Source of the DNA: an uncultured Bacteroidales bacterium
GTDB lineage: Bacteria > Bacteroidota > Bacteroidia > Bacteroidales > Paludibacteraceae
Direction of reading: 5' to 3'
NCBI GenBank assembly: GCA_902784425.1
Contig: CACZUS010000017.1
Location: 1-40,691 of the forward strand
Length of the DNA stretch: 40,691 bases
The notes under the pieces were generated by a model that saw nothing but the letters and a program-made list of their open reading frames with translations, made no database searches and was not told the DNA's origin. A program made the position numbers and the translations under genes. Positions 18,622-27,744 of this stretch are shown piece by piece (position 1 is the first letter of the stretch; every line of letters begins with the position of its first letter).

Positions 18622-19494
18622 ATGACTGAAAATCAAGAGAAATTACGAAATAATCATCCGTGCTTTGCCAATAAACCTGGTAATCTCGGAAGAATACACC
18701 TACCAGTCAGCCCTGCGTGCAACCTTGGTTGCCGCTTCTGCAGTCGCGTGCTCAACGACACGGAGCATCGTCCGGGTGTGACGGCAAAGGTGATTACGCC
18801 AGAGGAAAGTGTAGCCATTCTGAAAAAAGCGTTGAAGATATGTCCAGACATCAAAGTAGCTGGCATCGCAGGACCTGGAGACACATTAGCGACCGATACA
18901 GCTTTGGAAACATTCCGTCTCGTGGGTAAAGAGTTCCCTCAATTGCTCAAATGTATGAGTACCAACGGATTGCTACTCGACGAGAAGGCGGACAAAGTAA
19001 TCGAGGCAAAGATTGATTCACTGACGGTCACTGTCAATGCGATCGATCCTGAAATAGAAGCTAAACTAAATAAGTTTATTATCTATCATGGTAAGAAATA
19101 CGATGCGTTGGAAGGTGCCAAGATATTAATCGAAAATCAATTGAATGGTATTCGAAAAGTGGCAGAGAGTGGTATCACCGTAAAGGTTAATACAGTATTG
19201 GTACCAAGAATCAATGGTAGTCACATCGAGACGATAGCGAAGACGGTTTCTTCGTTGGGAGCCTCCATCTATAACATCATTCCGCTGATTCCGACGTATG
19301 AACTCAAAGACGAGAAAGCTCCTTTCTGTTTCCAAATCGAAGAGGCAAGAAAGAGTGCAGAGAAGTACATCGATGTGTTCCGTCATTGCAACCGCTGTCG
19401 AGCTGATGCGGTGGGAGTGCCAGGCGTAAGTGAGTTCTCTAAAGAGGTTTATTCAGACGATTTTGTATTATCAGATACTTTCTCACATGGATGA
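18622..19494 (+). CDS. NifB-like radical SAM cofactor-assembly protein
   Basis: The 290-residue protein matches the radical SAM core of NifB, which fuses two [4Fe-4S] units and inserts carbide to make the 8Fe precursor (NifB-co). Seen directly: HPCF at residues 12-15, the SAM-cluster motif CNLGCRFC (Cys33, Cys37, Cys40), GIAGPGD (81-87), and the C-terminal CNRCRADAVG (Cys256, Cys259), which in NifB holds auxiliary cluster ligands. It lacks the fused NifX-like C-terminal domain of many NifB proteins; a separate NifX-like gene overlaps its stop by 8 bp. It therefore likely supplies an iron-sulfur-carbide cofactor for the local DK proteins, like MarB in methylthio-alkane reductase loci. Confidence 0.9.
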   Translation: MTENQEKLRNNHPCFANKPGNLGRIHLPVSPACNLGCRFCSRVLNDTEHRPGVTAKVITPEESVAILKKALKICPDIKVAGIAGPGDTLATDTALETFRLVGKEFPQLLKCMSTNGLLLDEKADKVIEAKIDSLTVTVNAIDPEIEAKLNKFIIYHGKKYDALEGAKILIENQLNGIRKVAESGITVKVNTVLVPRINGSHIETIAKTVSSLGASIYNIIPLIPTYELKDEKAPFCFQIEEARKSAEKYIDVFRHCNRCRADAVGVPGVSEFSKEVYSDDFVLSDTFSHG

Positions 19495-19852
19495 TAAACA
19501 AAAATACAATGCTTTTCGAGTAGCGGCAGCTTCAACGGATGGATACACGGTCGATACTCATTTCGGTAGAGCTACGGATTTTTACATCTACCAGTTCTTC
19601 GATGGAGAGTGGATCTATGTTGAGAAACGTACAACGCCACCAGTGTGTCAAAATGGTGGACATTCCCGAGAAGACATGGAGAAGAGAGTGGAACTCTTTT
19701 CTGATTGTCAATACATCACAGCTTCACGCATCGGAACGGGTGCAAGTGCACTGCTGACGCAAAAAGGAATCATCGCGATGGCATTGCCGGGCGACTTGAT
19801 TGAAGCTTTAAACAAAATTTATACTTATAACGAGATTCAAAATTTATTTTAA
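19487..19852 (+). CDS. NifX/NifB-C-terminal-like cofactor-binding protein 1
   Basis: The 121-residue product belongs to the dinitrogenase iron-molybdenum cofactor-binding (NifX/NifY/NifB C-terminal) fold. It shows FRVAAASTDGYTVDTHFGRATDFYIYQF, split here at its STDG and HFGRA signatures, then CQNGGHS, LFSDCQYITASRIG and a terminal strand. I set the start at the ATG overlapping the NifB-like stop, because a longer upstream reading runs inside the nifB-like gene in another frame. The overlap implies translational coupling, as if a fused NifB-NifX protein had been split. It probably carries the precursor cluster from NifB-like to DK proteins. Confidence 0.85.
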   Translation: MDDKQKYNAFRVAAASTDGYTVDTHFGRATDFYIYQFFDGEWIYVEKRTTPPVCQNGGHSREDMEKRVELFSDCQYITASRIGTGASALLTQKGIIAMALPGDLIEALNKIYTYNEIQNLF

Positions 19853-20746
<894 letters not shown>

Positions 20747-20777
20747 TTGAGAACTAAAAGGTTAAGAGTTTAGAGTT

Positions 20778-21254
20778 ATGGGGTACAGGATTGCAGTTGC
20801 CACATCGGATGGATTAAATATCGACCTGCATTTTGGGTCGGCTCAACAGTTTGAGATTTATTCTGTTGAAGGTCTTGATTTCTACAAGATAGAGACAAGA
20901 AATGTACCGGTGTCACAGGAACAACAGTATTCTTATGCAAGAAATGTTGAGGCTGGATGTGGCAATGGTTTGGGTCCAGGTGATGGTAGTGGCTGCAATT
21001 CTGGATGTAACTCGGGCTGTGGCAGTCGAAACGGCTGTGGTGGCGGAGAAAAATCGGAATCGGTGGAGTTGCTTTCTGATTGCCGCAGTGTAGTCTGCAA
21101 GAAGATAGGTCGCAACATCCTTAAACAGTTCGAGAGAAAAGCCATCTCAGTTTTTGATGTAGAATTACCTATCAAAGAAGCCTTGTCAAAGATAGTCTCT
21201 TACTACTACAAGATCGATGAAAGAAAGTTGAATTTTAAAAATCAAGAAGAGTAA
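20778..21254 (+). CDS. NifX-like protein 2 with Gly/Cys-rich insert
   Basis: The 158-residue protein has the NifX-type fold (RIAVATSDGLNIDLHFGSAQQF at the start, split here by the SDG and HFG signatures, and VELLSDCRSVVCKKIG later). Between them an insert at residues 60-90 is extremely rich in glycine and cysteine: Cys61, Cys73, Cys77, Cys81 and Cys87, with CNSGCNSGCG as core. Two more cysteines are Cys102 and Cys107. Normal NifX proteins have no such insert. It may bind an iron-sulfur cluster or metal during cofactor transfer. The gene is 31 bp after nifH-like and 9 bp before the D subunit gene, so it is tightly co-expressed. Confidence 0.85.
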   Translation: MGYRIAVATSDGLNIDLHFGSAQQFEIYSVEGLDFYKIETRNVPVSQEQQYSYARNVEAGCGNGLGPGDGSGCNSGCNSGCGSRNGCGGGEKSESVELLSDCRSVVCKKIGRNILKQFERKAISVFDVELPIKEALSKIVSYYYKIDERKLNFKNQEE

Positions 21255-21263
21255 ATTTATTAT

Positions 21264-22826
21264 ATGGCGAATAGAATCAATTTAAACATGACCACCGTCG
21301 AGAATCGCGAGTTGCGACTCGGTACGATCATCGGGTGGGATGGCTCGGCAAAGCAGCTGATCGAACAGTCTGCCTATGATGAGCGAAGCATAAAGAAACA
21401 TGGTGGCTGTAAGGGTGCCGGACAAGGTTGTAGACTTTGCGAATTGCAGAGCCCGTTGAACCAAGAGACCATGTGTTCCAATGCTATCGTACAGTGTCAG
21501 ATAGGTAACCTAACCGATTGTGTCTTAATTAACCATGCACCGATTGGTTGTAGTAGTGAGGATGCGAAGTTCAATCTTACTATGCACATGGGACTTGCAC
21601 GTCGCGGCAAACCACAACAGAATACTCTTAATATTAGCACAAACTTACAAGAAAAAGATATGGTGTTCGGTGGCGCTGCCAAGTTAAGACAGGCCATTCG
21701 TATTGCCAAAGAGCGTTATAATCCGAAAGCTATCTTCATCGCCATGGCATGTGCAACGGCTATCACGGGTGAGGATATCGACAGTGTGGCAGAAGAGTTG
21801 GAACCAGAAGTGGGTGTACCTATCATTCCATTGCACTGCGAGGGCTTCCGAAGCAAACACTGGAGTACCGGTTTCGACGTTGCTTTCCATGGTGTCTTGA
21901 GACAGATCGTTGATAAGCATCCTAAGAAGAAGCAGAAAGACCTCATCAACATCATTGCTCTTTGGGGTACTGACTGGTTTACTGATCTTTTGAAACCATT
22001 AGGACTTCGGGTAAACTACCTTTTGGATTGTGCTTCGTTCGAAGAGATTCGTCAAGCCTCCGAAGCAGTTGCCACCACTACCTTTTGTGAGACCCTTGGT
22101 GGTTACATGGGTGCAGCGTTGGAAGATCAGTTTGGTGTTCCACAAATCGACGCTCCGCAGCCTTACGGTATCAAGGGAACAGATGCTTGGTTGCGTGCCA
22201 TAGCCAAGGTGGTTGGAAAAGAAAAAGAAGTAGAAGAGTTCATTGAAAGCGAACATAAACGTATTGCTCCTAAATTGGCGGAGTATCGCGAATATTTCAA
22301 AGGAAAATATGGAATGGTGCTTACCGGTTCAGCTTACGCACATGGATTGATCAGTGTATTGGCTGAGTTGGGCATCAAAAATGAAGCAGCTCTGGTCTTC
22401 CATCACGATCCAATTTATGATGGTGCTGGTAAGAACCAGGATACGCTGAAGGAATTGGTCGAGACATACGGTGATATTCCTCACTATACAGTTAGTAAGA
22501 CTCGTGCCTTCCAGTTGCCTCAGCTCTTAAATCGAATTAAAACAGATTTCTTAATCATTCGTCACCCAGGACTTGCCTCTGTGGCTGGTCATCTCGGTGT
22601 ACCTACATTCGCTTTGGGAGACGAACACATTCCGGTCGGTTATGACGGTATCTTGCGTGTGGGTGAAATCTTGAAAGGTGTGTTGGCTCGTACGAAGTTC
22701 AACAAGGTCCTTAAACGCCACGTTCGCTTGCCTTACAACGACTGGTGGTTCAGTCAGGTCGATCCGTTCAAACTGACAAATGATAAGAATGTGTTTGAAG
22801 AAATCGAAAAGAGACTCGGCGACTAA
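21264..22826 (+). CDS. Nitrogenase-like alpha subunit (NifD-like), pair 1
   Basis: The 520-residue protein aligns with NifD in its core. Likely P-cluster ligands are Cys71, Cys96 (HAPIGCSSED) and Cys163 (MACATAITGEDID). The cofactor cysteine is Cys275 (FCETLGGYMG), equal to NifD Cys275. The second-sphere residues differ: HCEGFRSKHWSTGFD puts Trp200 and Phe204 where NifD has Gln191 and His195. The NifD His442 region reads LGDEHIPVGYDG, where His455 is the nearest histidine. An extra GCRLC motif (Cys56, Cys59) precedes the first P-cluster Cys. This fits a nitrogenase-like C-S reductase (Mar-type) better than nitrogenase. Its partner K follows after a hairpin. Confidence 0.9.
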   Translation: MANRINLNMTTVENRELRLGTIIGWDGSAKQLIEQSAYDERSIKKHGGCKGAGQGCRLCELQSPLNQETMCSNAIVQCQIGNLTDCVLINHAPIGCSSEDAKFNLTMHMGLARRGKPQQNTLNISTNLQEKDMVFGGAAKLRQAIRIAKERYNPKAIFIAMACATAITGEDIDSVAEELEPEVGVPIIPLHCEGFRSKHWSTGFDVAFHGVLRQIVDKHPKKKQKDLINIIALWGTDWFTDLLKPLGLRVNYLLDCASFEEIRQASEAVATTTFCETLGGYMGAALEDQFGVPQIDAPQPYGIKGTDAWLRAIAKVVGKEKEVEEFIESEHKRIAPKLAEYREYFKGKYGMVLTGSAYAHGLISVLAELGIKNEAALVFHHDPIYDGAGKNQDTLKELVETYGDIPHYTVSKTRAFQLPQLLNRIKTDFLIIRHPGLASVAGHLGVPTFALGDEHIPVGYDGILRVGEILKGVLARTKFNKVLKRHVRLPYNDWWFSQVDPFKLTNDKNVFEEIEKRLGD

Positions 22827-22839
22827 GTTTTATTTAACA

Positions 22840-22872
22840 GAAGAGGCATGAAAAATGGATTAGTGCCTCTTC
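22840..22872 (+). terminator. Hairpin between D1 and K1 genes
   Basis: GAAGAGGCA (22840-22848) pairs perfectly with TGCCTCTTC (22864-22872) around a 15-nt loop, followed by ATTTTCC. It lies inside an operon whose products should be equimolar, so an RNA-stability or processing role is more likely than full termination. Confidence 0.55.
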
Positions 22873-22903
22873 ATTTTCCAAAACATCAAAAAGATTCAAG
22901 TAA

Positions 22904-24253
22904 ATGAGCGAAATACAAAAGAAAAAACCTTCGGTAATATCCGATGTTAGATATGCTTGTGCGGTAGGTGCAACCAATACCGTAGTAGCCATCAAAGGAG
23001 CTGTACCTATTGCCAATTGTAGTCCTGGATGTCAGTTGAAGACAACAGCCATGTTGACGTTTGAGAATGGATTCCAAGGAAGTATTGCCGCTGGAGGTGG
23101 TAACATGCCAAGTTCAAATGCTACGGAAAACGATGTGGTCTTCGGAGGTATCAAGACACTCGACAACCTGATTAAGTCAACATTAAAGATTTATGATGGA
23201 GATTTGTTCGTAGTCCTGACGGGTTGTACAGGAGAGTTGATTGGAGATAATGTTCCTGATTTGGTTGGTAAATATCAGAAAGCAGGATATCCGATTGTCT
23301 ATGCCAATACAGCTGGATTTAAAGGAAATAATCTTTACGGTCATGAGGTCGTCGTGGATGCCATTATCGACCAGTTTGTTGGAAACTATGACGGTGAAAA
23401 GCAGAAGGGTCTTATCAACCTTTGGTTTGAAACGCCTTATTACAACCAGAATTGGAGAGGTGATTATCAAGAGCTTGCACGTATATTGCGAGGCGCTGGC
23501 TTTGATGTGAATGTTCTTTTCGGTCCTGAAAATCCAGGAGTCGAAGCTTGGAAACGAATTCCTCAGGCGCAGTTCAACTTGGTGGTTTCTCCTTGGGTGG
23601 GTGTGAAAAATGCTGAACATCTCCAAAAGAAATATGATCAGCCATTCTTGCATATCCCAGAAATTCCAGTAGGCGAAGAGGCTACGACTAAGTTCATTCG
23701 CCAAGTTGTTGAATATGCTGGAATCGATAAGAAACAGTCCGAAGAATTTATCAAACAGGAATCGAGCATTTACTACTACTACCTTGAACACTTCTCTGAG
23801 TTCTTCGCAGAGTATTGGTACGGTATGCCAAGCGAGTTTGTGGTGACGGCAGACGCATCTTATGCGCTAGCTTACTCTAAATTCTTGGCTGACCAAATCG
23901 GACTTATCCCTAAGCGAGTGATTATCACCGATAACACGCCTGCCAAATTTCGTCCTGCCATCACAGAATACTTCAAAAACAATATTTCTGAAGGCGTGAG
24001 CATCGATGTTGATTTTGAAGAAGATGGTTACGAAGTGGAGAAACTCATCGAGAGTGTTGAATTCACGGCTGGTAAACCATTGATTTTAGGAACTTCATGG
24101 GAGTTGACTCTCGCCAACAAGAAAGGCGCTTTGTTCTTTGAGATTTCAACGCCATCGTCAGAGACACTCATCGTCAACCGCTCACATATCGGTTACAAAG
24201 GTGCATTGCAGTTCTTGGAAAGAATTTATAGTGCTTCCGTAGGAGGAAAATAA
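22904..24253 (+). CDS. Nitrogenase-like beta subunit (NifK-like), pair 1
   Basis: The 449-residue subunit has the three expected beta P-cluster cysteines: Cys19 (RYACAVGATN), Cys43 (NCSPGCQLK) and Cys108 (LTGCTGELIGDN). An additional Cys39 lies next to Cys43. The VVFGGIKTLDNLI segment matches the NifK FGGQQNM region. It lacks the long N-terminal extension of molybdenum-nitrogenase NifK, as is usual in simpler nitrogenase-like enzymes. It would form an alpha2-beta2 complex with the D protein at 21264 and accept electrons from the H protein. A strong hairpin follows the stop. Confidence 0.9.
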   Translation: MSEIQKKKPSVISDVRYACAVGATNTVVAIKGAVPIANCSPGCQLKTTAMLTFENGFQGSIAAGGGNMPSSNATENDVVFGGIKTLDNLIKSTLKIYDGDLFVVLTGCTGELIGDNVPDLVGKYQKAGYPIVYANTAGFKGNNLYGHEVVVDAIIDQFVGNYDGEKQKGLINLWFETPYYNQNWRGDYQELARILRGAGFDVNVLFGPENPGVEAWKRIPQAQFNLVVSPWVGVKNAEHLQKKYDQPFLHIPEIPVGEEATTKFIRQVVEYAGIDKKQSEEFIKQESSIYYYYLEHFSEFFAEYWYGMPSEFVVTADASYALAYSKFLADQIGLIPKRVIITDNTPAKFRPAITEYFKNNISEGVSIDVDFEEDGYEVEKLIESVEFTAGKPLILGTSWELTLANKKGALFFEISTPSSETLIVNRSHIGYKGALQFLERIYSASVGGK

Positions 24254-24260
24254 TAAAAGT

Positions 24261-24290
24261 GGATGTTGTCTGAATCTGCAGGCAACATCC
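24261..24290 (+). terminator. Hairpin after K1
   Basis: GGATGTTGTCTG (24261-24272) pairs with CAGGCAACATCC (24279-24290) with one G-T wobble, a 12-bp stem with a 6-nt loop. The following bases are CTTACTCAAAAAAATAAC, without a clear U-run. It probably ends or reduces the nitrogenase-like transcript. Confidence 0.7.
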
Positions 24291-24325
24291 CTTACTCAAA
24301 AAAATAACATAAAAAAGGCAAGTTA

Positions 24326-24514
24326 ATGACACGACTAAATAACATAAAATATATGGTTACAGCAGCGAAGATGCTCTTTGTTGCTGGTCGTGGACGAATT
24401 GCCGAAAATTCACCAATCCGTTTTGCGTTCCTGTTTTCTGTAGAACCTTACATGATGTATAGACAATGTTCCATGTGCGAATGTTGTTGCCGATGTATTA
24501 TGCCAGTGTGTTAA
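24326..24514 (+). CDS. Small ORF with Cys-saturated C-terminus
   Basis: The 62-codon frame ends with CSMCECCCRCIMPVC, seven Cys among the last 15 residues; the rest shows no known domain. Internal ATGs at 24452/24455 would give a 19- or 18-residue peptide consisting almost only of this tail. Two readings are possible: a small metal- or cluster-binding protein of the nitrogenase-like system, or a cysteine-sensing leader peptide whose translation controls the cystathionine beta-synthase gene downstream. An imperfect stem begins three bases after its stop. It sits in the 419-bp gap 24254-24672, which otherwise holds the two hairpins and no other gene. No homolog is known to me. Confidence 0.5.
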   Translation: MTRLNNIKYMVTAAKMLFVAGRGRIAENSPIRFAFLFSVEPYMMYRQCSMCECCCRCIMPVC

Positions 24515-24516
24515 TT

Positions 24517-24560
24517 AGGGTAGCTGGCCCCCCCCACAATACAATTACTAATCTTACCCT
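24517..24560 (+). promoter_or_regulatory. Stem following the Cys-rich ORF, with C8 tract
   Basis: AGGGTAG (24517-24523) can pair with TTACCCT (24554-24560), a 7-bp stem including one G-T pair. The loop contains a run of eight C (24528-24535), unusual in this AT-rich intergenic DNA. Its position directly after the stop of the Cys-rich frame would suit an attenuator, but the stem is modest and no competing structure was established. Confidence 0.35.
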
Positions 24561-24672
24561 GGATTTCAAATTAAGCATTTATTTGACGTATAGTGTAAAA
24601 CAACTACGCAAATGATTTGTTTTTAAGTGTTTATATCTTCAATATTTTATAATCGGCAAAACAATAACAGAC

Positions 24673-25650
24673 ATGGCAATTTACAATAATGTATTAGACT
24701 TAATTGGCAACACGCCCATCGTTCAACTCTCAAGACTGAACACGGGCAAGAGTTCCCTTTTCCTGAAACTGGAGAACCAGAATCCAGGCGGTAGCATAAA
24801 GGATCGAACTGGCTTGAATATGATTGAACAAGCGGAGAGACGTGGAACGATTCACCCTGGACAACTCATTGTGGAGGCTACGGCTGGAAACACTGGATTG
24901 GGTCTCGCATTGGCAAGCAGAATGAAGGGATACAAGCTCTTATTGGTGATCCCGGACAAGATGAGCGTCGAGAAGATTAATCACCTTCGTGCATTGGGCG
25001 TGGAGACGGTCATTACTCGTAGCGATGTTGGTAAGGGACATCCTGAGTATTATCAAGATTTAGCTGCTCGAATTGCTAACGAGAGGGGAGGCTACTACAT
25101 TAATCAATTTGAGAATCCTGATAACCCTGAGACCCATGTATTGACTACGGGTCCTGAGATTTGGGAACAATTGGAGCATAAAGTAGATGCCGTTGTTGTG
25201 GGTGTTGGTTCTGCTGGAACACTGACAGGTTTGACCAAATTCTTCAAGAAGGTAAGTCCGCAGACCGAGTTCATCCTTGCCGATCCGAAAGGTTCCGTTT
25301 TGGCGGACTACATCAACCTAAAGAAACTACGTAATGATGCAGGTTCATGGTTCGTTGAAGGTATCGGAGAGGATTACATCCCTAAATTGGCGGATTTTGA
25401 TTTGGTGAAGAAAGCCTACGAAGTGACCGATGAAGAGAGTTTCACCGCCGCCCGTCTTTTGCTGAGAGACGAAGGCATCTTGGCTGGCTCATCCACAGGT
25501 ACGCTCTTAAGTGCTGCTCTTCGTTATTGCCAGGAACAAACGGAGCCAAAACGTGTGCTTACGTTAGCATGTGATAGCGGTAATAAATACCTTTCTAAAA
25601 TGTTTAATGACAATTGGTTGAAGGAGAAAAACCTAACTCTCAACCTTTAA
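24673..25650 (+). CDS. Cystathionine beta-synthase (PLP core only)
   Basis: The 325-residue protein belongs to the CysK/CBS fold but has CBS hallmarks: NPGGSIKDR with PLP Lys43, EATAGNTGLGLA, FVEGIGEDYIPKLAD, DEESFTAARLLLRDEGILAGSS-type helix start, and CDSGNKYLSKMFNDNW near the C-terminus, as in eukaryotic and bacterial CBS. No regulatory CBS-domain pair is attached. It would join homocysteine and serine into cystathionine. Cystathionine gamma-lyase follows 39 bp downstream, so the two form a complete reverse transsulfuration route from homocysteine to cysteine. A CysK-type side activity cannot be excluded. Confidence 0.85.
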   Translation: MAIYNNVLDLIGNTPIVQLSRLNTGKSSLFLKLENQNPGGSIKDRTGLNMIEQAERRGTIHPGQLIVEATAGNTGLGLALASRMKGYKLLLVIPDKMSVEKINHLRALGVETVITRSDVGKGHPEYYQDLAARIANERGGYYINQFENPDNPETHVLTTGPEIWEQLEHKVDAVVVGVGSAGTLTGLTKFFKKVSPQTEFILADPKGSVLADYINLKKLRNDAGSWFVEGIGEDYIPKLADFDLVKKAYEVTDEESFTAARLLLRDEGILAGSSTGTLLSAALRYCQEQTEPKRVLTLACDSGNKYLSKMFNDNWLKEKNLTLNL

Positions 25651-25689
25651 TTTAAAATTTTTAATTCTAACTCTTAATTTTTATTATAT

Positions 25690-26847
25690 ATGGCTTTAGG
25701 ATTTTCAACAAGGGCCATCCACAATGGAGAGGAACCCGATTTCAGAGAAGGTGCGAGCGGTGATGTTGCCGTACCGATACATTTGGCTACTACTTTCGCG
25801 AGACGAAAAGCAGGTAGTCCCACAGCAGGATATGAATATACTCGTAGTTTGAACCCTACCCGTAAGGCGTTGGAAGAGAAATTGGCAGCGTTGGATGGTG
25901 CTAAATATGGCTTAGCTTTTTCGTCGGGCTTGGCAGCCGCTTCTACGTTGATTATCTCCCTCCTGAAGGCAGGTGACCATGTGATTGGTTTCGATGATCT
26001 GTATGGAGGAACGAGACGTCTGTTGAGTAATGTCTTTGTGAATTTTAATATAACGGTTTCATACGTCGATGCGACTGTCCCTGAGAATATAGAGAAGGCA
26101 ATAAAGCCTGAATCTAAACTGATCTGGATAGAGTCGCCCACCAACCCGTTACTAAAGATTGCTGATATTCGGGCTATTGCACAAATCGCCAAGAAACACG
26201 GACTCATTCTTGTGGTGGACAATACCTTCTTGTCCCCCTACTTCCAAAAACCATTGGATTTAGGAGCCGACGTAGTGGTCTATAGTACAACAAAATATAT
26301 TGGAGGACATAGTGACACATTGGGTGGATCCATTGTTCTAAACAACGAGGAGTTCTATAAAAAGATAGCCTATAATCAGAATGCAGTAGGAGCCGTTCTA
26401 TCACCTTTTGATAGTTACTTGACCTTGCGTGGAGCCAAGACCCTCGCCGTGCGCATGGAGCAGCACCAGAAGAATGCATTGGCATTAGCCGAGTTCCTGC
26501 AAAACTCACCCAAAATCAAACGTGTGCTTTACCCAGGATTAAAGAACCATCCACATCATGATATAGCAGCGTCGCAAACAACTGGTTTCGGAGGTGTCTT
26601 TTCATTTGAGTTGGAAGGAACCCTTGAGGATGCTGAGAACTTCTTGTCCAAGCTGAAACTCTTCTCTACGGCTGAGAGTTTGGGTGGCGTGGAAAGTTTG
26701 GCAGAGATCCCTGCCATCATGACACACGCTTCTGTTCCGAAAGAGGTGCGTGAGAAAAATGGTATTTCCGATACGCTGATTCGTATCTCGGCAGGTATAG
26801 AGAATACGGAAGACTTGATTGAAGATTTCAAACAAGCATTAGGCTGA
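25690..26847 (+). CDS. Cystathionine gamma-lyase / gamma-synthase family enzyme
   Basis: This 385-residue PLP enzyme of the Cys/Met metabolism family has the fold landmarks FSTRAIHNGEEPD, YEYTRSLNPTR, FSSGLAAAS, VVDNTFLSPYFQKPL, the PLP lysine Lys202 (YSTTKYIGGHSD), and LGGVESLAEIPAIMTHASVPKE. The last segment closely matches cystathionine gamma-lyases, although gamma-synthases share much of it. Pairing with CBS immediately upstream favours lyase activity: cystathionine to cysteine, 2-oxobutyrate and ammonia. The methyltransferase gene begins 37 bp downstream. Confidence 0.87.
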   Translation: MALGFSTRAIHNGEEPDFREGASGDVAVPIHLATTFARRKAGSPTAGYEYTRSLNPTRKALEEKLAALDGAKYGLAFSSGLAAASTLIISLLKAGDHVIGFDDLYGGTRRLLSNVFVNFNITVSYVDATVPENIEKAIKPESKLIWIESPTNPLLKIADIRAIAQIAKKHGLILVVDNTFLSPYFQKPLDLGADVVVYSTTKYIGGHSDTLGGSIVLNNEEFYKKIAYNQNAVGAVLSPFDSYLTLRGAKTLAVRMEQHQKNALALAEFLQNSPKIKRVLYPGLKNHPHHDIAASQTTGFGGVFSFELEGTLEDAENFLSKLKLFSTAESLGGVESLAEIPAIMTHASVPKEVREKNGISDTLIRISAGIENTEDLIEDFKQALG

Positions 26848-26884
26848 AAATAGAGATTTTTATTATCTGTAAAAACATAAAGTT

Positions 26885-27733
26885 ATGGGAAAGATTAAAC
26901 CAGAATTCCAAGAGAATGTTTCAGAAACACTCTTGATCCCTCTCTACATGAGAGCAAAGGAATCCAAAGAAGAAAATCCGATTATCACAGACAAAACATC
27001 GGAAGCAATTCTTTCGATGGTTGATTATAACTTTAGTAGGTTTTATACAGATGTACGATGTCAATTGTGTATTTCATTCAGAACCAAATATTTCGATGAT
27101 GCAGTACGAAACTTTGTAGCTAAATATGACGATGCAGTGGTGGTGTTGATTGCTTGTGGTTTGGATCCACGTGTCGAGCGTATCTCCATCAAAAAGAGTT
27201 ATCAGGCGTATGAATTGGACTTTCCTGATGTCATCAATCTCAGAAGACAATTCTTGCCTGAATCGTTGAACAACAGATACCTTACAGGTAACATAACGAC
27301 TGAAGGATGGATTAAAACCATCAAGGAGGAGCATCCCAGTGGTCATTTCCTCTTCATCTTGGAGGGGGTTGCCATGTATCTGACGGAAGAGGAGGTGAAG
27401 AGGGTCTTCAAGAATATTGATGATAATTTTGAACATGCTGAGATTTACATGGAACGCATGAACAAGTATCTGAGCAGGAGAACCTATCTTCACGAGTCGG
27501 TAAAGAACACCAACGCCACCTTCCGTTGGGGATGCGACAATCCGAAGGAGATAGAGCGATGGAGCGATTCCTTTAAACTGAAGAGTGAATATTACTACTA
27601 TTCAGACGAGTATAACAGGATTCGAAAGAGAATAGGTTTAAAAGCTATTCCGCTCAAATACCTTCCCCGAAATCGTCGTTCGTTGGGAATCTGGAGTTAC
27701 GAGAAAAGAGACAGAATCATTGCGAAACAATAA
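26885..27733 (+). CDS. SAM-dependent methyltransferase, LCM/TcmP-like family
   Basis: The 282-residue protein has the leucine carboxyl methyltransferase-type (PPM1/TcmP) fold: early ARG-free N-terminus with YMRAKESKEENPIITD, motif I as VVLIACGLDPRVER (about residues 86-99), YELDFPDVINLRRQF, and ILEGVAMYLTEEEVKRV. Family members methylate carboxyl or hydroxyl groups of diverse small molecules or proteins. In this operon it might modify a sulfur compound or consume/produce SAM-related intermediates, but that is only contextual. It is the last gene before a 219-bp structured intergenic region. Confidence 0.78.
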   Translation: MGKIKPEFQENVSETLLIPLYMRAKESKEENPIITDKTSEAILSMVDYNFSRFYTDVRCQLCISFRTKYFDDAVRNFVAKYDDAVVVLIACGLDPRVERISIKKSYQAYELDFPDVINLRRQFLPESLNNRYLTGNITTEGWIKTIKEEHPSGHFLFILEGVAMYLTEEEVKRVFKNIDDNFEHAEIYMERMNKYLSRRTYLHESVKNTNATFRWGCDNPKEIERWSDSFKLKSEYYYYSDEYNRIRKRIGLKAIPLKYLPRNRRSLGIWSYEKRDRIIAKQ

Positions 27734-27744
27734 TAATAAATATC

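Noticed and set aside
19430-19486. Longer N-terminus for the first NifX-like protein
   Set aside because: It would lie within the NifB-like coding region and adds no conserved sequence. The ATG at 19487 matches the start of the NifX fold.
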